Shown in pieces: positions 27,806 through 36,862 of a stretch of 64,000 nucleotides of DNA. The position numbers and the translations under genes were made by a program. Each line of letters opens with the position of its first letter. Within the stretch, counting starts at the first letter, position 1. The stretch lies in the NCBI GenBank assembly GCA_018828145.1, contig JAHJWO010000041.1, positions 62,001-126,000 of the forward strand, in the 5' to 3' direction. Origin of the DNA: Alphaproteobacteria bacterium (GTDB lineage Bacteria > Pseudomonadota > Alphaproteobacteria > Rhizobiales > Devosiaceae). The notes beneath the pieces were generated by a model. It made no database searches, was not told the origin of the DNA, and saw nothing but the letters and a program-made list of their open reading frames with translations.

Positions 27806-29554
27806 CTATTCGGTCTCGTTGGCTTCGGTCAGCCCATCGGCGAGCTTGGCCGCCACGCGCTCCTTGACGTTGCCGGTCTCATCGACCGAGGCGGCGACAT
27901 TCCACTGGAACCGGGCTTCGAGCTTGCGACCGGCCTTCCAATAGGCATCGCCCAGATGGTCGTTGATCTCGGCATCGTTGGGGCGCAGCAGCACGGCGTG
28001 CTCGAGCGTCTTCACCGCCTCTTCGATGCGGCCAAGCTTGTAGAAGGCCCAGCCCAGCGAATCGACGATATAGCCATCCTGGGGCTGCGCCTCGACGGCC
28101 TTTTCGATCATTTCGAGGGCCGGCTCGAGGTTCATGTCCTGGTCGATCCAGCTGTAGCCGAGATAGTTGAGCACGGCCGGCTGATCGGGATTGAGCTCGA
28201 GCGCCTTGAGGAAATCGGCTTCGGCCTTGGGCCATTGCTTGGCCCGCTCATAGGCGATGCCGCGCACATAGTAGAAGCGCCAGTCGGCCGGGCTGTCGCC
28301 ACCGGTCAGGGCCAGTGCCTTGCTATAGGCCTCGGCGGCCTCGAGATATTGCTCGTCATAGCGCAGCAGATCGCCCAGCACGGACACCGCGTCGAGATCG
28401 CCGGGGCGGCTGGTGACGATATTACCAAGACGGCGCAGGGCTTCGGGGCGATCGCCCTTGACGTCGAGGTTCTGCGCGATGCGCACCACGGCCGTCGGCT
28501 TCATCGGCGAAGTCACCGGCACGGCGTCATAGATGGCGTTGGCGGCGTCGTGCTGGTTGGCGCTATCGAGCAATTGCCCGAGGGCCAGCGCGATGACGTC
28601 GGCGGAGGGGTCGAGATAGAGCCCCATGCGCAGGAAGACCAGCGACAGGTCGAGACTGCCATCGCGCGACAGCGCAACGCCGATGCCATGGAACATTTCG
28701 GCGGCGCCGACCTGTACATTGGAGGCAAAGATGCCCGGGCGCTGGCCGGCCTCGATCTGCTCCTTGACGATGGTGACGACCGGATGGGTGATGCCCTGGT
28801 CCTCGAAAGCGGCGATCACGTCCCGCGCTTCTTCGGTGCGCCCGGCATTGGCCAGGATGCGCGCATAGACCTCGGCAATGCGGGCCACATAGGGCTCGGC
28901 CTCGAAGGCGCGGGCGGCCAGGGCAATGGCGCCTTCGGAATCGCCGGAGGCCTCGGCCATCAGCGCGCGGTGGAAGACGAGGAAGTCTTCGAGTCCCGAC
29001 TGGCCGAGCTTGTCGAGCACGGCATCGGCTTCCGCCTTGCGGTTATCGCCCACCAGGGCCCAGGCATGCAGGATGCCAGCGGTGATGCCGGTGAAGCTGT
29101 CCTGCCCGATGGCACCCAGCATCTGCTCGGCAGCCGCATAGCGGCGCTCCTTGAGCGCCTCGGTGGCGACAACCAGCTCGGCCAGTTCGTTATTGGGGTC
29201 GAGCTCAAGCAGGTGCTTGGCGGTCGAGGCAGCCTGGCCGACCTGGCCATCGGCGGCATAGGCGATGAAGGCGCGCTCCACCAGCACCGGATTGTCCCAA
29301 TCGGCCTGGGCGGCCTGGGCGAAATAGCGGGCCGCCTCGTCGGTGCGCAGATCCTGCAGCGCCTGCTGGCCGGCCATATAGGAGCCGGTGACGCTGATGC
29401 GGAACAGGGGGAGCAGGTTGAACTGGGTCAGGGGATTGGACTGCGCGGTCTGGACGGACTGGGCCGATTGCGCGGCCTGGACCATAGGGGCCGAGGTCGA
29501 GAGGAGGATGGCAACCAGCGCCGGACGCGCGAAGCGATGCAGAAGCGATATCAC
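27806..29554 (-). CDS. Exported tetratricopeptide repeat protein
   Basis: 582 residues from a GTG at 29554, preceded by AAGGGAG and giving a clean signal peptide (ALVAILLSTSAPMVQA); a further ATG at 29641 would bury it. Many TPR units follow, for example DEAARYFAQAAQADWDNPVL, AVLNYLGYSWIDQ and the last set LGWAFYKLGRIEEAVKTLEHA...DAEINDHLGDAYWKAGRK, which is a common ending in rhizobial secreted TPR proteins. Probably a periplasmic or outer-membrane-associated scaffold; function unknown. Its stop lies 5 bp before ispE. Confidence 0.88.
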   Translation of the reverse strand: MISLLHRFARPALVAILLSTSAPMVQAAQSAQSVQTAQSNPLTQFNLLPLFRISVTGSYMAGQQALQDLRTDEAARYFAQAAQADWDNPVLVERAFIAYAADGQVGQAASTAKHLLELDPNNELAELVVATEALKERRYAAAEQMLGAIGQDSFTGITAGILHAWALVGDNRKAEADAVLDKLGQSGLEDFLVFHRALMAEASGDSEGAIALAARAFEAEPYVARIAEVYARILANAGRTEEARDVIAAFEDQGITHPVVTIVKEQIEAGQRPGIFASNVQVGAAEMFHGIGVALSRDGSLDLSLVFLRMGLYLDPSADVIALALGQLLDSANQHDAANAIYDAVPVTSPMKPTAVVRIAQNLDVKGDRPEALRRLGNIVTSRPGDLDAVSVLGDLLRYDEQYLEAAEAYSKALALTGGDSPADWRFYYVRGIAYERAKQWPKAEADFLKALELNPDQPAVLNYLGYSWIDQDMNLEPALEMIEKAVEAQPQDGYIVDSLGWAFYKLGRIEEAVKTLEHAVLLRPNDAEINDHLGDAYWKAGRKLEARFQWNVAASVDETGNVKERVAAKLADGLTEANETE

Positions 29555-29661
29555 GAGGCTCGAAACTCCCTTGGCCGGTTGGGCCCGTTCTGGCGGCGAA
29601 GATTGTCCGTTTTGGGACCGCGCCGCAAGGGCGCGCCACATAGCGTGATCTCGGCGCCGCG

Positions 29662-31308
29662 CTACATTCCGCTATAGTTGGGGCCGCTGCCCCCTTCGGG
29701 GGGCACCCAGGTGATGTTCTGGGCCGGGTCCTTGATGTCGCAGGTCTTGCAGTGCACGCAATTGGCGGCGCTGATGCGGAAGACCGGAGTTCCGCCCTCC
29801 TCGGCCACTTCATAAACCCCGGCCGGGCAATAGAGCGGCGCCGGCTCGCCATATCTGGGCAGGTTGTCGCGGATCGGCACGGCCGGATCGGCAAGACGGA
29901 GATGAACCGGCTGGTCCTCGTCATGTGCCAGATTGGCGAGATAGACCGAAGAGGCGCGATCAAAGGTCAGCTTGCCGTCGGGCCTGGCATAGGTCCGGGG
30001 CGGCAGCACGCCCCTGGGCTTGAGCCCCTGATAATCGGGCGCGGTGTGGTGCAGCGTGCCGAGCAGCGAGCGCCGCAGGATGGCGGACGACCAGAGTTCG
30101 ACGCCCGAGGCCAGGGCACCGACGAAGGTGCCGAGCCGGGTCCAGAGCGGCTTGACGTTGCGCACGCCCTGCAATTCCTCGGCAATGCCGGTGGCCATGA
30201 CGCGATGGCCGAAATCGGCGATAAGGTCGTGCTGGCGGCCCTTGCCGATGGCGTCGGCCACGGCATCGGCGGCGCCGATGCCCGAGAGGATGGCGTTGTG
30301 AATGGCCTTGAGGCGCGGGGCATTCATGAAACCCGCCGCGCAGCCGATCAGCCCGCCGCCGGCAAAGGCCAGCGTGGGGACAGACTGCCAGCCGCCGGCC
30401 GTGACGGCGCGGGCGCCATAGCTGAGGCGGGTGGCGCCTTCGAGCAGCGGGGCGACCGATTTATGGGTCTTGAAGCGCTGGAACTCATCGAAGGGGGAAA
30501 GCGTGGGGTCCTGGTAATCGAGATAGGTCACGAGGCCCACATAGAGCTTGCGATCTTCGGCGTGGTAGACGAAGCCGCCGCCGGCCGTGGCATTGTCGAG
30601 CGGGAAGCCTAAATAGTGATCCACCCTGCCCTGCCGGTGCCGCTCGGCGGGGATTTCCCAGACTTCCTTGATGCCCAGGCCATATTTTTGCGGCTCGCGG
30701 GCGAGCTGATGTGTGGCAATGACCTGCTTGGCGAGGGAACCGCGGGCGCCTTCGGCGATCAGCGTATATTTGGCTTCGAGGGCAATGCCTTCGGCAAAGC
30801 CGGGCTTGGGATTGCCGTCATGGTCACGGCCCAGATCGCCGGTGATGATGCCGCGTACCGGGCCATTGCCGGTGCTCAGCACATCGACCGCCGCCGTCAT
30901 GGGGAAGATGTCGACGCCCAGTTCGGCCGCCTGCTCGCCCAGCCAGCGCACCAGACTGCCCAGGCTCACGATCACCGCATTGGGCGTCTTGAGCTGGGGC
31001 GGCACCAGCATATGGGGCAGCGCGAAATCGTGCTGTTCGGTCAGGTAATGATAGGTGTCGGTGGTGACATCGGGGCCGACGGGGGCGCCCTTGAGCCGCC
31101 AATCGGGAATCAGCGCATCGAGCCCGACCGGGTCCATCACTGCGCCGGAGATTATATGGCCGCCGATTTCGGCCGCCTTTTCCACCACAGTCACGGCGAT
31201 CTCGGGGTGGCGCTGCTTGATGCGGATGGCGGCAGCCAGGCCAGAGGGACCCGCGCCGACGATCAGAACGTCGGTCGAAAGGGTTTCGCGCGAACCGGCC
31301 TCTGCCAT
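29662..31308 (-). CDS. Electron transfer flavoprotein-ubiquinone oxidoreductase
   Basis: 548 residues from ATG 31308 (MAEAGSRETL); upstream in-frame sequence is dispensable. Moves electrons from ETF to ubiquinone at the inner membrane. FAD-binding GAGPSGLAAAIRIKQ at the start, GCAAGFMNAPRLKAIHNA in the middle, and a C-terminal ferredoxin-like [4Fe-4S] domain (NCVHCKTCDIKDPAQNITWVPPEGG). All expected domains present at normal length. The etfA/etfB genes are not in the window. Divergent from the uracil-DNA glycosylase gene. Confidence 0.97.
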   Translation of the reverse strand: MAEAGSRETLSTDVLIVGAGPSGLAAAIRIKQRHPEIAVTVVEKAAEIGGHIISGAVMDPVGLDALIPDWRLKGAPVGPDVTTDTYHYLTEQHDFALPHMLVPPQLKTPNAVIVSLGSLVRWLGEQAAELGVDIFPMTAAVDVLSTGNGPVRGIITGDLGRDHDGNPKPGFAEGIALEAKYTLIAEGARGSLAKQVIATHQLAREPQKYGLGIKEVWEIPAERHRQGRVDHYLGFPLDNATAGGGFVYHAEDRKLYVGLVTYLDYQDPTLSPFDEFQRFKTHKSVAPLLEGATRLSYGARAVTAGGWQSVPTLAFAGGGLIGCAAGFMNAPRLKAIHNAILSGIGAADAVADAIGKGRQHDLIADFGHRVMATGIAEELQGVRNVKPLWTRLGTFVGALASGVELWSSAILRRSLLGTLHHTAPDYQGLKPRGVLPPRTYARPDGKLTFDRASSVYLANLAHDEDQPVHLRLADPAVPIRDNLPRYGEPAPLYCPAGVYEVAEEGGTPVFRISAANCVHCKTCDIKDPAQNITWVPPEGGSGPNYSGM

Positions 31309-31434
31309 ATAGGACTGCCTCAAGCTTGCATTGCCGTCTGGTCGCGCTGTCGATCCGGAACCGGTATCCACATTTGCCGACGGCGCTCCATGCGCGGCTG
31401 GCCGCGCCAAACGGGCTGTGACATAACAGAGAAC

Positions 31435-32241
31435 ATGGCTCAAGATCGACCGCTAAATCACGACGAAATGCTCGCCGTGCTCGACTGGTATCGGGCTGCG
31501 GGCGTCGACATTGCCGTGGGCGAGGAGCCGGTGGACCGCTTTGCGCAGCGCCCGCCGGCACGCGCCGTGCCGGCGCTGGCGGCAGTGGCGAGCCCGGCGG
31601 GCGAGCGGCCGGCGGAGGCGCCCATGCTGGGTGGCGACCCCGCAGAGGCGCGGAGCCTCGCCGCTTCGGCGCAGAGCCTTGAGCAACTTCAGGCGCTGCT
31701 GGGCGCCTATGACGACTGCGGGCTGAAACTGCGGGCAACGCAGCTGGTGTTCGCCGATGGCAATCCCGAGGCCGATATCATGCTGATCGGCGAGGCACCC
31801 GGCGCCGAGGAGGACCGGCAGGGCAAGCCGTTCGTCGGCAAATCCGGGCAATTGCTCGACCGCATGCTGGCGGCCATCGGGCTGGATCGAACCAGGGTCT
31901 ATATCGCCAATACCGTGCCGTGGCGGCCGCCGGGCAACCGCACGCCGACGCCCGAGGAAATGGCGCTGTGCCTGCCCTTCCTGCATCGTCAGGTGGAACT
32001 CGTCGCGCCCAGGCTGGTGATGACGCTGGGCGGGCCGGCCATGCAGACGGTGTTTTCGACGACGGCGGGCATCATCAAGATGCGGGGCAAATGGTCGGAC
32101 GTGACGATCGGCAACCATGCGGTGGAGGCGATCCCGACGCTGCACCCGGCCTATCTGCTGCGCAATCCGGCCGCCAAGCAGCAGGCCTGGGCCGACATGC
32201 TGGCGCTCAAGCTCAAGATGGTTGAACTGGGGTTGGGTTAG
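31435..32241 (+). CDS. Uracil-DNA glycosylase, family 4-like without complete Fe-S ligands
   Basis: 268 residues from ATG 31435. Motif 1 [17 protein letters not shown] (119-135) and motif 3 HPAYLLRNP (237-245) are those of family 4 uracil glycosylases, which remove uracil from DNA. The four family Fe-S cysteines would align with Y92, C95, W163 (in [10 protein letters not shown], where KCRPP is usual) and C179, so two are missing and a cluster is unlikely. A proline/alanine-rich stretch (~35-75) joins a short N-terminal helix to the core. Relation to the distinct Bradyrhizobium enzyme BdiUng is possible but recalled, not checked. Confidence 0.9.
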   Translation: MAQDRPLNHDEMLAVLDWYRAAGVDIAVGEEPVDRFAQRPPARAVPALAAVASPAGERPAEAPMLGGDPAEARSLAASAQSLEQLQALLGAYDDCGLKLRATQLVFADGNPEADIMLIGEAPGAEEDRQGKPFVGKSGQLLDRMLAAIGLDRTRVYIANTVPWRPPGNRTPTPEEMALCLPFLHRQVELVAPRLVMTLGGPAMQTVFSTTAGIIKMRGKWSDVTIGNHAVEAIPTLHPAYLLRNPAAKQQAWADMLALKLKMVELGLG

Positions 32242-32323
32242 GCTCCCGGAGCCCCTGCCCCGACAATATCGGGCATGGCCGCAATTTCGCCCTGCCATTG
32301 CAGGAACGCCGCGCTATTGTCAC

Positions 32324-32342
32324 CGTTGCGTGATTTGCAACG
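32324..32342. promoter_or_regulatory. Inverted repeat before MFS gene, operator candidate
   Basis: CGTTGC-n7-GCAACG, centred about 40 bases upstream of the MFS start codon. The position and symmetry fit a repressor site, but no cognate regulator is adjacent and six-base arms can occur by chance. Confidence 0.3.
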
Positions 32343-32372
32343 TTCTCCCGTCCCAGCACAGCCGAAAGCGTC

Positions 32373-33695
32373 ATGGCCTCTGTAATCAAGATCTACGCCC
32401 TGTTCCTGGGTTCCGCGCTGTTGATGTTCGGCGGTGGCCTGCAGGGCCTGCTGCTGTCGGTGCGCGGCGCCGAGGAGGGATTTTCGCTGCTAGCGCTGGG
32501 CCTGATCGGCACGGGCTGGTCGGTGGGCTTTGTCGCCGGGTCGATCTCGGTGCCGCTGGTGGTGCGCAAGGTCGGCCATATACGGGCCTTTTCGGTGATG
32601 GCGGCCATCGGCACCATCACCATCCTGCTCAACCTGCTGCTGATCAACGATATCAGCTGGATCCTGCTGCGGGCCCTGTCCGGCTTCTGCTTTGCCGGGG
32701 CGGCGATGATCGTCGAGAGCTGGCTCAACGAAGTGGCCGAGAACAAGAGCCGCGGCACGATCTTTTCGATCTATGTGACCATCAACATGGCCGCCTCGAC
32801 GCTGGGACAGATCGCCATGTCAGTGACCGGCACGGCGGGCTATGTGCCGTTCGTGCTGGGCGCCATCAGCTTCATCTGCGCCGTGCTGCCGACGGCGCTG
32901 ACCTCGAGCCCGCAGCCGCGACCGCTGTCTTCGGCCAAGATCGATATCGGCCTGCTCTATCGCACCTCCCCGGTCGCCGCGATCGCCGCCTTTTCGGTGG
33001 GCATGGCCAATGGCGCCTTCGGCACGCTGGCGCCGGTCTATGGCTATGAACAGGGGCTCGATACGGGCGGCATCGCCCTGCTCTTCGCGGTAGCGGCGAT
33101 TCTGGGTGCAGTCGCGCAGATCCCGTTCGGGCGCCTGTCCGACCATATCGACCGCCGCATCGTGCTGATCGGACTCTCGGGCTTTGCCGCCATTGTCGGC
33201 GCGCTCACCGTGCTCATCAATCCGGGCGCCAACTGGATGATGTTCGTGTTGTTTGCCGCCTATGGCTTTGCCGCCAATCCGATCTATGCGGTGGCCGTGG
33301 CGCATGCCAATGACTTTGCCAAGGATGGCGATTTCGCCAAGATTGCCGGCGGCATGCTGCTGATCCTGGGGATCGGGCTGGCCATCGGCCCGGCTGTCGC
33401 CTCGCTGATCATGGGCGCCTGGTCGCCGGTGGGCCTGTTCGTCGTGACGGCGGCCTTCCATGGCGCGCTGGCGGTTACCGCCTTCCTGCGCATGCGCATC
33501 CGCAAGGGGATCGACGCGGCCTATCGCGAGCCGTTCCAGCCGATGGGCGACCGCCAGGTGACGCCGGAAACCATTGTGCTCGATCCACGGGCTGATAGTG
33601 ATAGCCCCGAGATGGGACATGCCGAAGCGCCGGTCCCGGATGAATTGGCGACCCAGAACGAGGATAGACGCGATGTTCAAGACGGCACGGTTTGA
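32373..33695 (+). CDS. MFS transporter, YcaD-like
   Basis: 440 residues with about twelve membrane spans. The N-terminal half (YALFLGSALLMFGGGLQGLL, RALSGFCFAGAAMIVESWLNE, FSIYVTINMAASTLGQ) is that of the YcaD/UMF-like MFS subfamily; the loop FGRLSDHIDRRIVL carries the MFS motif A. A hydrophilic C-terminal tail of ~50 residues (TPETIVLDPRADSDSPEMGH) extends past the last span. Substrate unknown. Its last 23 bases overlap the start of moaB. Confidence 0.92.
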   Translation: MASVIKIYALFLGSALLMFGGGLQGLLLSVRGAEEGFSLLALGLIGTGWSVGFVAGSISVPLVVRKVGHIRAFSVMAAIGTITILLNLLLINDISWILLRALSGFCFAGAAMIVESWLNEVAENKSRGTIFSIYVTINMAASTLGQIAMSVTGTAGYVPFVLGAISFICAVLPTALTSSPQPRPLSSAKIDIGLLYRTSPVAAIAAFSVGMANGAFGTLAPVYGYEQGLDTGGIALLFAVAAILGAVAQIPFGRLSDHIDRRIVLIGLSGFAAIVGALTVLINPGANWMMFVLFAAYGFAANPIYAVAVAHANDFAKDGDFAKIAGGMLLILGIGLAIGPAVASLIMGAWSPVGLFVVTAAFHGALAVTAFLRMRIRKGIDAAYREPFQPMGDRQVTPETIVLDPRADSDSPEMGHAEAPVPDELATQNEDRRDVQDGTV

Positions 33696-34209
33696 AGACC
33701 GGGCATTCAAGCCCCTTTCCATCGCCGTCATTGCCGTTTCCGACACGCGAACGCTCGAGACCGACACGGGCGGCGCACTGCTCAAGTCGCTGCTGGAGGC
33801 GGACGGGCATCATTGTGCCGGGCGCGTCGTGGTGCGCGACGATATCCAACTGATCCGCCAGGCCGTGCAGGGCTTTGTCGCCGACCCTTCGGTTGACGTC
33901 GTCCTCACCACCGGCGGCACCGGATTCTCTGGCCGCGACGTGACGCCGGAAGCCGTCGAGCCGCTGTTCGACAAGCGCATGGAGGGCTTTTCGGTGCTGT
34001 TCCACCAGTATTCGGCCACCACGGTGGGCACGAGCTCGCTGCAGTCGCGCGCCACGGCAGGGCTGATCGGCACCACCTTCGTCTTCTGCCTGCCCGGCTC
34101 GCGCGGCGCCTGCCGCGACGCCTGGGAAGGCATCCTCACCCACCAGCTCGACTACCGCCACAAGCCCTGCAACTTCGTCGAACTGATGCCGCGGCTGGAC
34201 GAGCGCTAG
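33673..34209 (+). CDS. moaB: Molybdenum cofactor biosynthesis protein MoaB/MogA-type
   Basis: 178 residues from ATG 33673, inside the end of the MFS gene. Molybdopterin-binding fold with AVIAVSDTRTLETDTGGALL, the TTGGTGFSGRDVTPEAVEPLF signature and LPGSRGACRDAWEGIL. MoaB-like proteins adenylylate molybdopterin or assist that step. The other moa/mob genes are absent from the window. Stop codons of moaB and the next, leftward gene overlap by four bases. Confidence 0.94.
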   Translation: MFKTARFEDRAFKPLSIAVIAVSDTRTLETDTGGALLKSLLEADGHHCAGRVVVRDDIQLIRQAVQGFVADPSVDVVLTTGGTGFSGRDVTPEAVEPLFDKRMEGFSVLFHQYSATTVGTSSLQSRATAGLIGTTFVFCLPGSRGACRDAWEGILTHQLDYRHKPCNFVELMPRLDER

Positions 34210-35276
34210 CTCGCCAGCAGCTTGCGCTCGCGCAGCCAGTTCCGGACTTCGCCACAGGGATTGTCCGGGCTGACCAGTTCGGCAACCTTCTCGTAGAAGC
34301 GCTGCACCTTTTCCCAATCCGGCTCATCCGAGCTGTCGCGATAGGGCACGTCGGACTGTCCGACGTGAATGCCCTCATTGATGAGGACCTGGAAGTCGGT
34401 GATGTAGTGCGGCTCCAGCTCATTCCTCCAGATGTGGATGAAGGTCGGCAGGCAGCAGATTTCATACATCCAGACAATCCAGCTGGCGAAGACATCAGGC
34501 GGAATGATGCCTTCCCGGCGGAAGCGCAGTTCCATCTCGAACAGGTTGAGCAGCTGGCAGACATATTGTTCGAGGCTATAGGCAGCCAGCTTCTCGTCGG
34601 CGGTCGGATTGTCGCCGAGCGGCACAGGATCCTCAAACCAGAGTGCCTTGACCAGTTCGGGGTGGTTCGCCTCGAAGCGGAACAGATCCACCGAGGCAAA
34701 TTCGAGCTTCTGATAGATAGCCTGCCCGGCTGACCGCTTCGCCTGATCGGCGGTGAACCTGTTGGTCAGGACCACCATGGTTGCCGCGATGATGATGCCC
34801 GCGGTCTGGGCCAGCGGCGCCACGAACTGCGCCAGCAGGCCGCCATCGAAGCCATCGCCCAGAGCCTGCGAGCGCCAGGCGCCCCAGGAAATCGCCGCAA
34901 GCAGGGCCGCGATGAACAGGCAACTGGATGACCACATCATCATGGCGTAACGAATCGAGCGATCGACGATCAGGCGGCTGACGCCCTGGAAGTAGACGCC
35001 CCCGGCAGCCAGCAGGCCCAGCGTCAGGATGGCAGAGCCGACCCACAGCGCGGTGGCCGAAAAGGCGATATGCGCGGAGACAAGGGTGACGATGACGAGG
35101 CCGACGAAAATGCCGATCTGTGCCCTGTCCTTGGCACGGAGCCGCCTGACATGCCGGTTGCCGATGGCCTGAAGGCGCTGATCATCCCGCCCATAGCGCA
35201 GGTAGATCACGAATAGAAATGTCATAACGCTGACTATTTCGAGGAGGACGACCACCGACTCCGCGATAAAACTCAA
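34206..35276 (-). CDS. Membrane protein of unknown function, 356 aa
   Basis: A TTG start at 35276 is preferred because GGGGGGA precedes it at normal spacing; another TTG five codons upstream is possible. Five hydrophobic segments occupy the first ~190 residues (VVVLLEIVSVMTFLFVIYL, IGIFVGLVIVTLVSAHIAF, VGSAILTLGLLAAGGVYF, CLFIAALLAAISW, TAGIIIAATMVVLTN). A soluble C-terminal domain follows (DLFRFEANHPELVKALWFED, YVCQLLNLFEMELRFRREGI, and a Trp-rich CLPTFIHIWRNELEPHY). Residues like NHPELVKALWFED resemble stretches of DUF4760-type proteins, but I do not assign a family. Confidence 0.75.
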   Translation of the reverse strand: MSFIAESVVVLLEIVSVMTFLFVIYLRYGRDDQRLQAIGNRHVRRLRAKDRAQIGIFVGLVIVTLVSAHIAFSATALWVGSAILTLGLLAAGGVYFQGVSRLIVDRSIRYAMMMWSSSCLFIAALLAAISWGAWRSQALGDGFDGGLLAQFVAPLAQTAGIIIAATMVVLTNRFTADQAKRSAGQAIYQKLEFASVDLFRFEANHPELVKALWFEDPVPLGDNPTADEKLAAYSLEQYVCQLLNLFEMELRFRREGIIPPDVFASWIVWMYEICCLPTFIHIWRNELEPHYITDFQVLINEGIHVGQSDVPYRDSSDEPDWEKVQRFYEKVAELVSPDNPCGEVRNWLRERKLLAS

Positions 35277-35303
35277 TGCACTTCCCCCCAAACAGATTGC
35301 CCG

Positions 35304-35834
35304 CTACAATATCATGTCCATTATTACAGAAGTATTGGCAAAGCCGATGTGATGAAATAAATCGTGCGCCTTGCCGTTGTTGACCCCGCTTTCCAGGAAA
35401 GCGCGCGACAGGTTCGACGCCCGCATGTCGGCTAGGATAAAGTCGATCAGCTTGGTGCCCACACCCCGACCGCGAAGCGCGCCGTCGACAAGGATGTCCT
35501 CGATCACGCCATAGCTGCCATCGGCATGGACGTAGAGAACGATGGCGATCCCCGCCAGACGGCCATCTACCTTGGCAACGATCACCCCGTTCCATTCTGG
35601 GGCCGACAGGCGCAAGGTTGCGTCCTGGGCGAGTGCGTCCTGCAGTTCATTGCCGATGACGGCCTCGATATCGGGCACCCAGTCCCCTGCAGGGGTCGTG
35701 CGATTGCTCTGCAGTTCGGAGTGCGAAATGTATTCCGGGGTCAGATTGGCGCAGAAGAACTGAGCCAGTTCATCGGGGTCCGCCGTGGCATCGCAGATGG
35801 CTATCTCGACAGAATTGGGCAGTGCAGAAGGCAT
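35304..35834 (-). CDS. GNAT family N-acetyltransferase
   Basis: 176 residues. The C-terminal half holds the acetyl-CoA site: YGVIEDILVDGALRGRGVGTKLIDFIL, with the R/Q-x-x-G-x-G/A loop as RGRGVG. The N-terminal ~75 residues show no clear relation to known acetyltransferases. Base composition of the 5' half is a little less GC-rich than neighbours. Same strand as the unknown membrane protein, 27 bp upstream of it, so the two may be cotranscribed. Substrate unknown. Confidence 0.85.
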   Translation of the reverse strand: MPSALPNSVEIAICDATADPDELAQFFCANLTPEYISHSELQSNRTTPAGDWVPDIEAVIGNELQDALAQDATLRLSAPEWNGVIVAKVDGRLAGIAIVLYVHADGSYGVIEDILVDGALRGRGVGTKLIDFILADMRASNLSRAFLESGVNNGKAHDLFHHIGFANTSVIMDMIL

Positions 35835-36087
35835 GGGTAATCACTCGCGACGGGAAGCGCCGATTTGTCGGGGACCCATCCCCGCTTGGCAAGCCTGAAT
35901 CTCGCGGGTCGCCCCTGCCCCAGTTGCACCGCCAGCCGTGCCCACCAGGCTGCGCTGATACCGCCGCCGCACGCCCACCCAGCCGAGGATAACGTCATAA
36001 ATTTCCACCATCATGTTAAACCTACTTTACATAACGCCAAAAATAGCAGATATCCCGTCATGTAGATTTTGCATACGGGGTTGGGTT

Positions 36088-36552
36088 ATGGCCTTTCGGG
36101 AAAGAACGGCGTGGATCGCGGTGGTGACGACGCTGGTGGTGTGGAGTGTCTATTTTGCCTGGTTCTGGGTGGACGTGGCGGGCCAGCGGCTCGATGGCGG
36201 CGCGGTGTTGACGCGGTTCCTGATCACGATGGGTATTTCGCTGGTGGTGATGATCGGGCTCAATGTCGCGACCGGGGTGATGACCGCCAAGAATATCGAG
36301 ACGCCGCCCGATGAACTGGAGCGGCTGATCGAGGCGCGGGCGGACCGGATCTGCTTCAAGCTGCTCGAAGTTCTGGTGCCTATCGGGCTTATTGGCGGGC
36401 TGCTGGCCACCGACACGATCCGCGCGGCATTTCCGGCCGATCCGGCCGGCAGCGTGGCGCTGATCTTTGCCAATGGCGTGCTGATGGCCTTCGTGCTGAC
36501 CGAAGTGGTGCGCGAGAGCGTGCATATCGCTTCGTTCCGGATGACCGCCTGA
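36088..36552 (+). CDS. Four-span membrane protein paired with XRE regulator
   Basis: 154 residues from ATG 36088. Hydrophobic segments: WIAVVTTLVVWSVYFAWFW, FLITMGISLVVMIGLNVATG, LLEVLVPIGLIGGLLATDT and VALIFANGVLMAFVLTEVV. A cytoplasmic loop has NIETPPDELERLIEARADRI, recalling DUF2178-type proteins that are commonly encoded next to small Cro/CI regulators. Its stop codon abuts the ATG of the regulator. A possible promoter upstream is TTTACA-n17-GATATC near 36022-36050. Confidence 0.82.
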   Translation: MAFRERTAWIAVVTTLVVWSVYFAWFWVDVAGQRLDGGAVLTRFLITMGISLVVMIGLNVATGVMTAKNIETPPDELERLIEARADRICFKLLEVLVPIGLIGGLLATDTIRAAFPADPAGSVALIFANGVLMAFVLTEVVRESVHIASFRMTA

Positions 36553-36777
36553 ATGGCCCCTCCCCCGATCAGCAACACGATCCGCCGGCTGCGCTTTGAT
36601 CATGGCGAAATGACCCAGCAGGAGCTGGCCGACCGGATCGGCATGACCCGCCAGACCATCGCGGCGATCGAGCAGAACAAATATTCGCCCTCGCTCGAAG
36701 CGGCGTTCCGCATCGCCGAAGTGTTCGGCGTCGAGATCGGCGACGTCTTCCAGTGGAAGAAAGCCGTCAGCGGCTGA
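36553..36777 (+). CDS. XRE/Cro-CI family transcriptional regulator
   Basis: 74 residues, essentially only a helix-turn-helix: TQQELADRIGMTRQTIAAIEQNKYSPSLEAAFRIAEVFGVEIGDVF. This minimal form is typical of regulators paired with small membrane proteins. The ATG directly follows the stop of the preceding gene (TGA ATG), so translation is probably coupled and the regulator may control its own operon. The MDR oxidoreductase gene begins 85 bp downstream and could belong to the same unit. Confidence 0.93.
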   Translation: MAPPPISNTIRRLRFDHGEMTQQELADRIGMTRQTIAAIEQNKYSPSLEAAFRIAEVFGVEIGDVFQWKKAVSG

Positions 36778-36862
36778 ACGTGCCCACAGATTTGACCGCA
36801 ATCCCGGCCCCATCCTTGCGGGCCGCGGGCCGACGCGCGCCCGAAAACCGGAGCATAAACAC

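Noticed and set aside
27803..29677. 624-codon plus-strand ORF opposite the TPR gene
   Set aside because: The minus strand encodes clear TPR repeats and a signal peptide; the opposite frame is a shadow.
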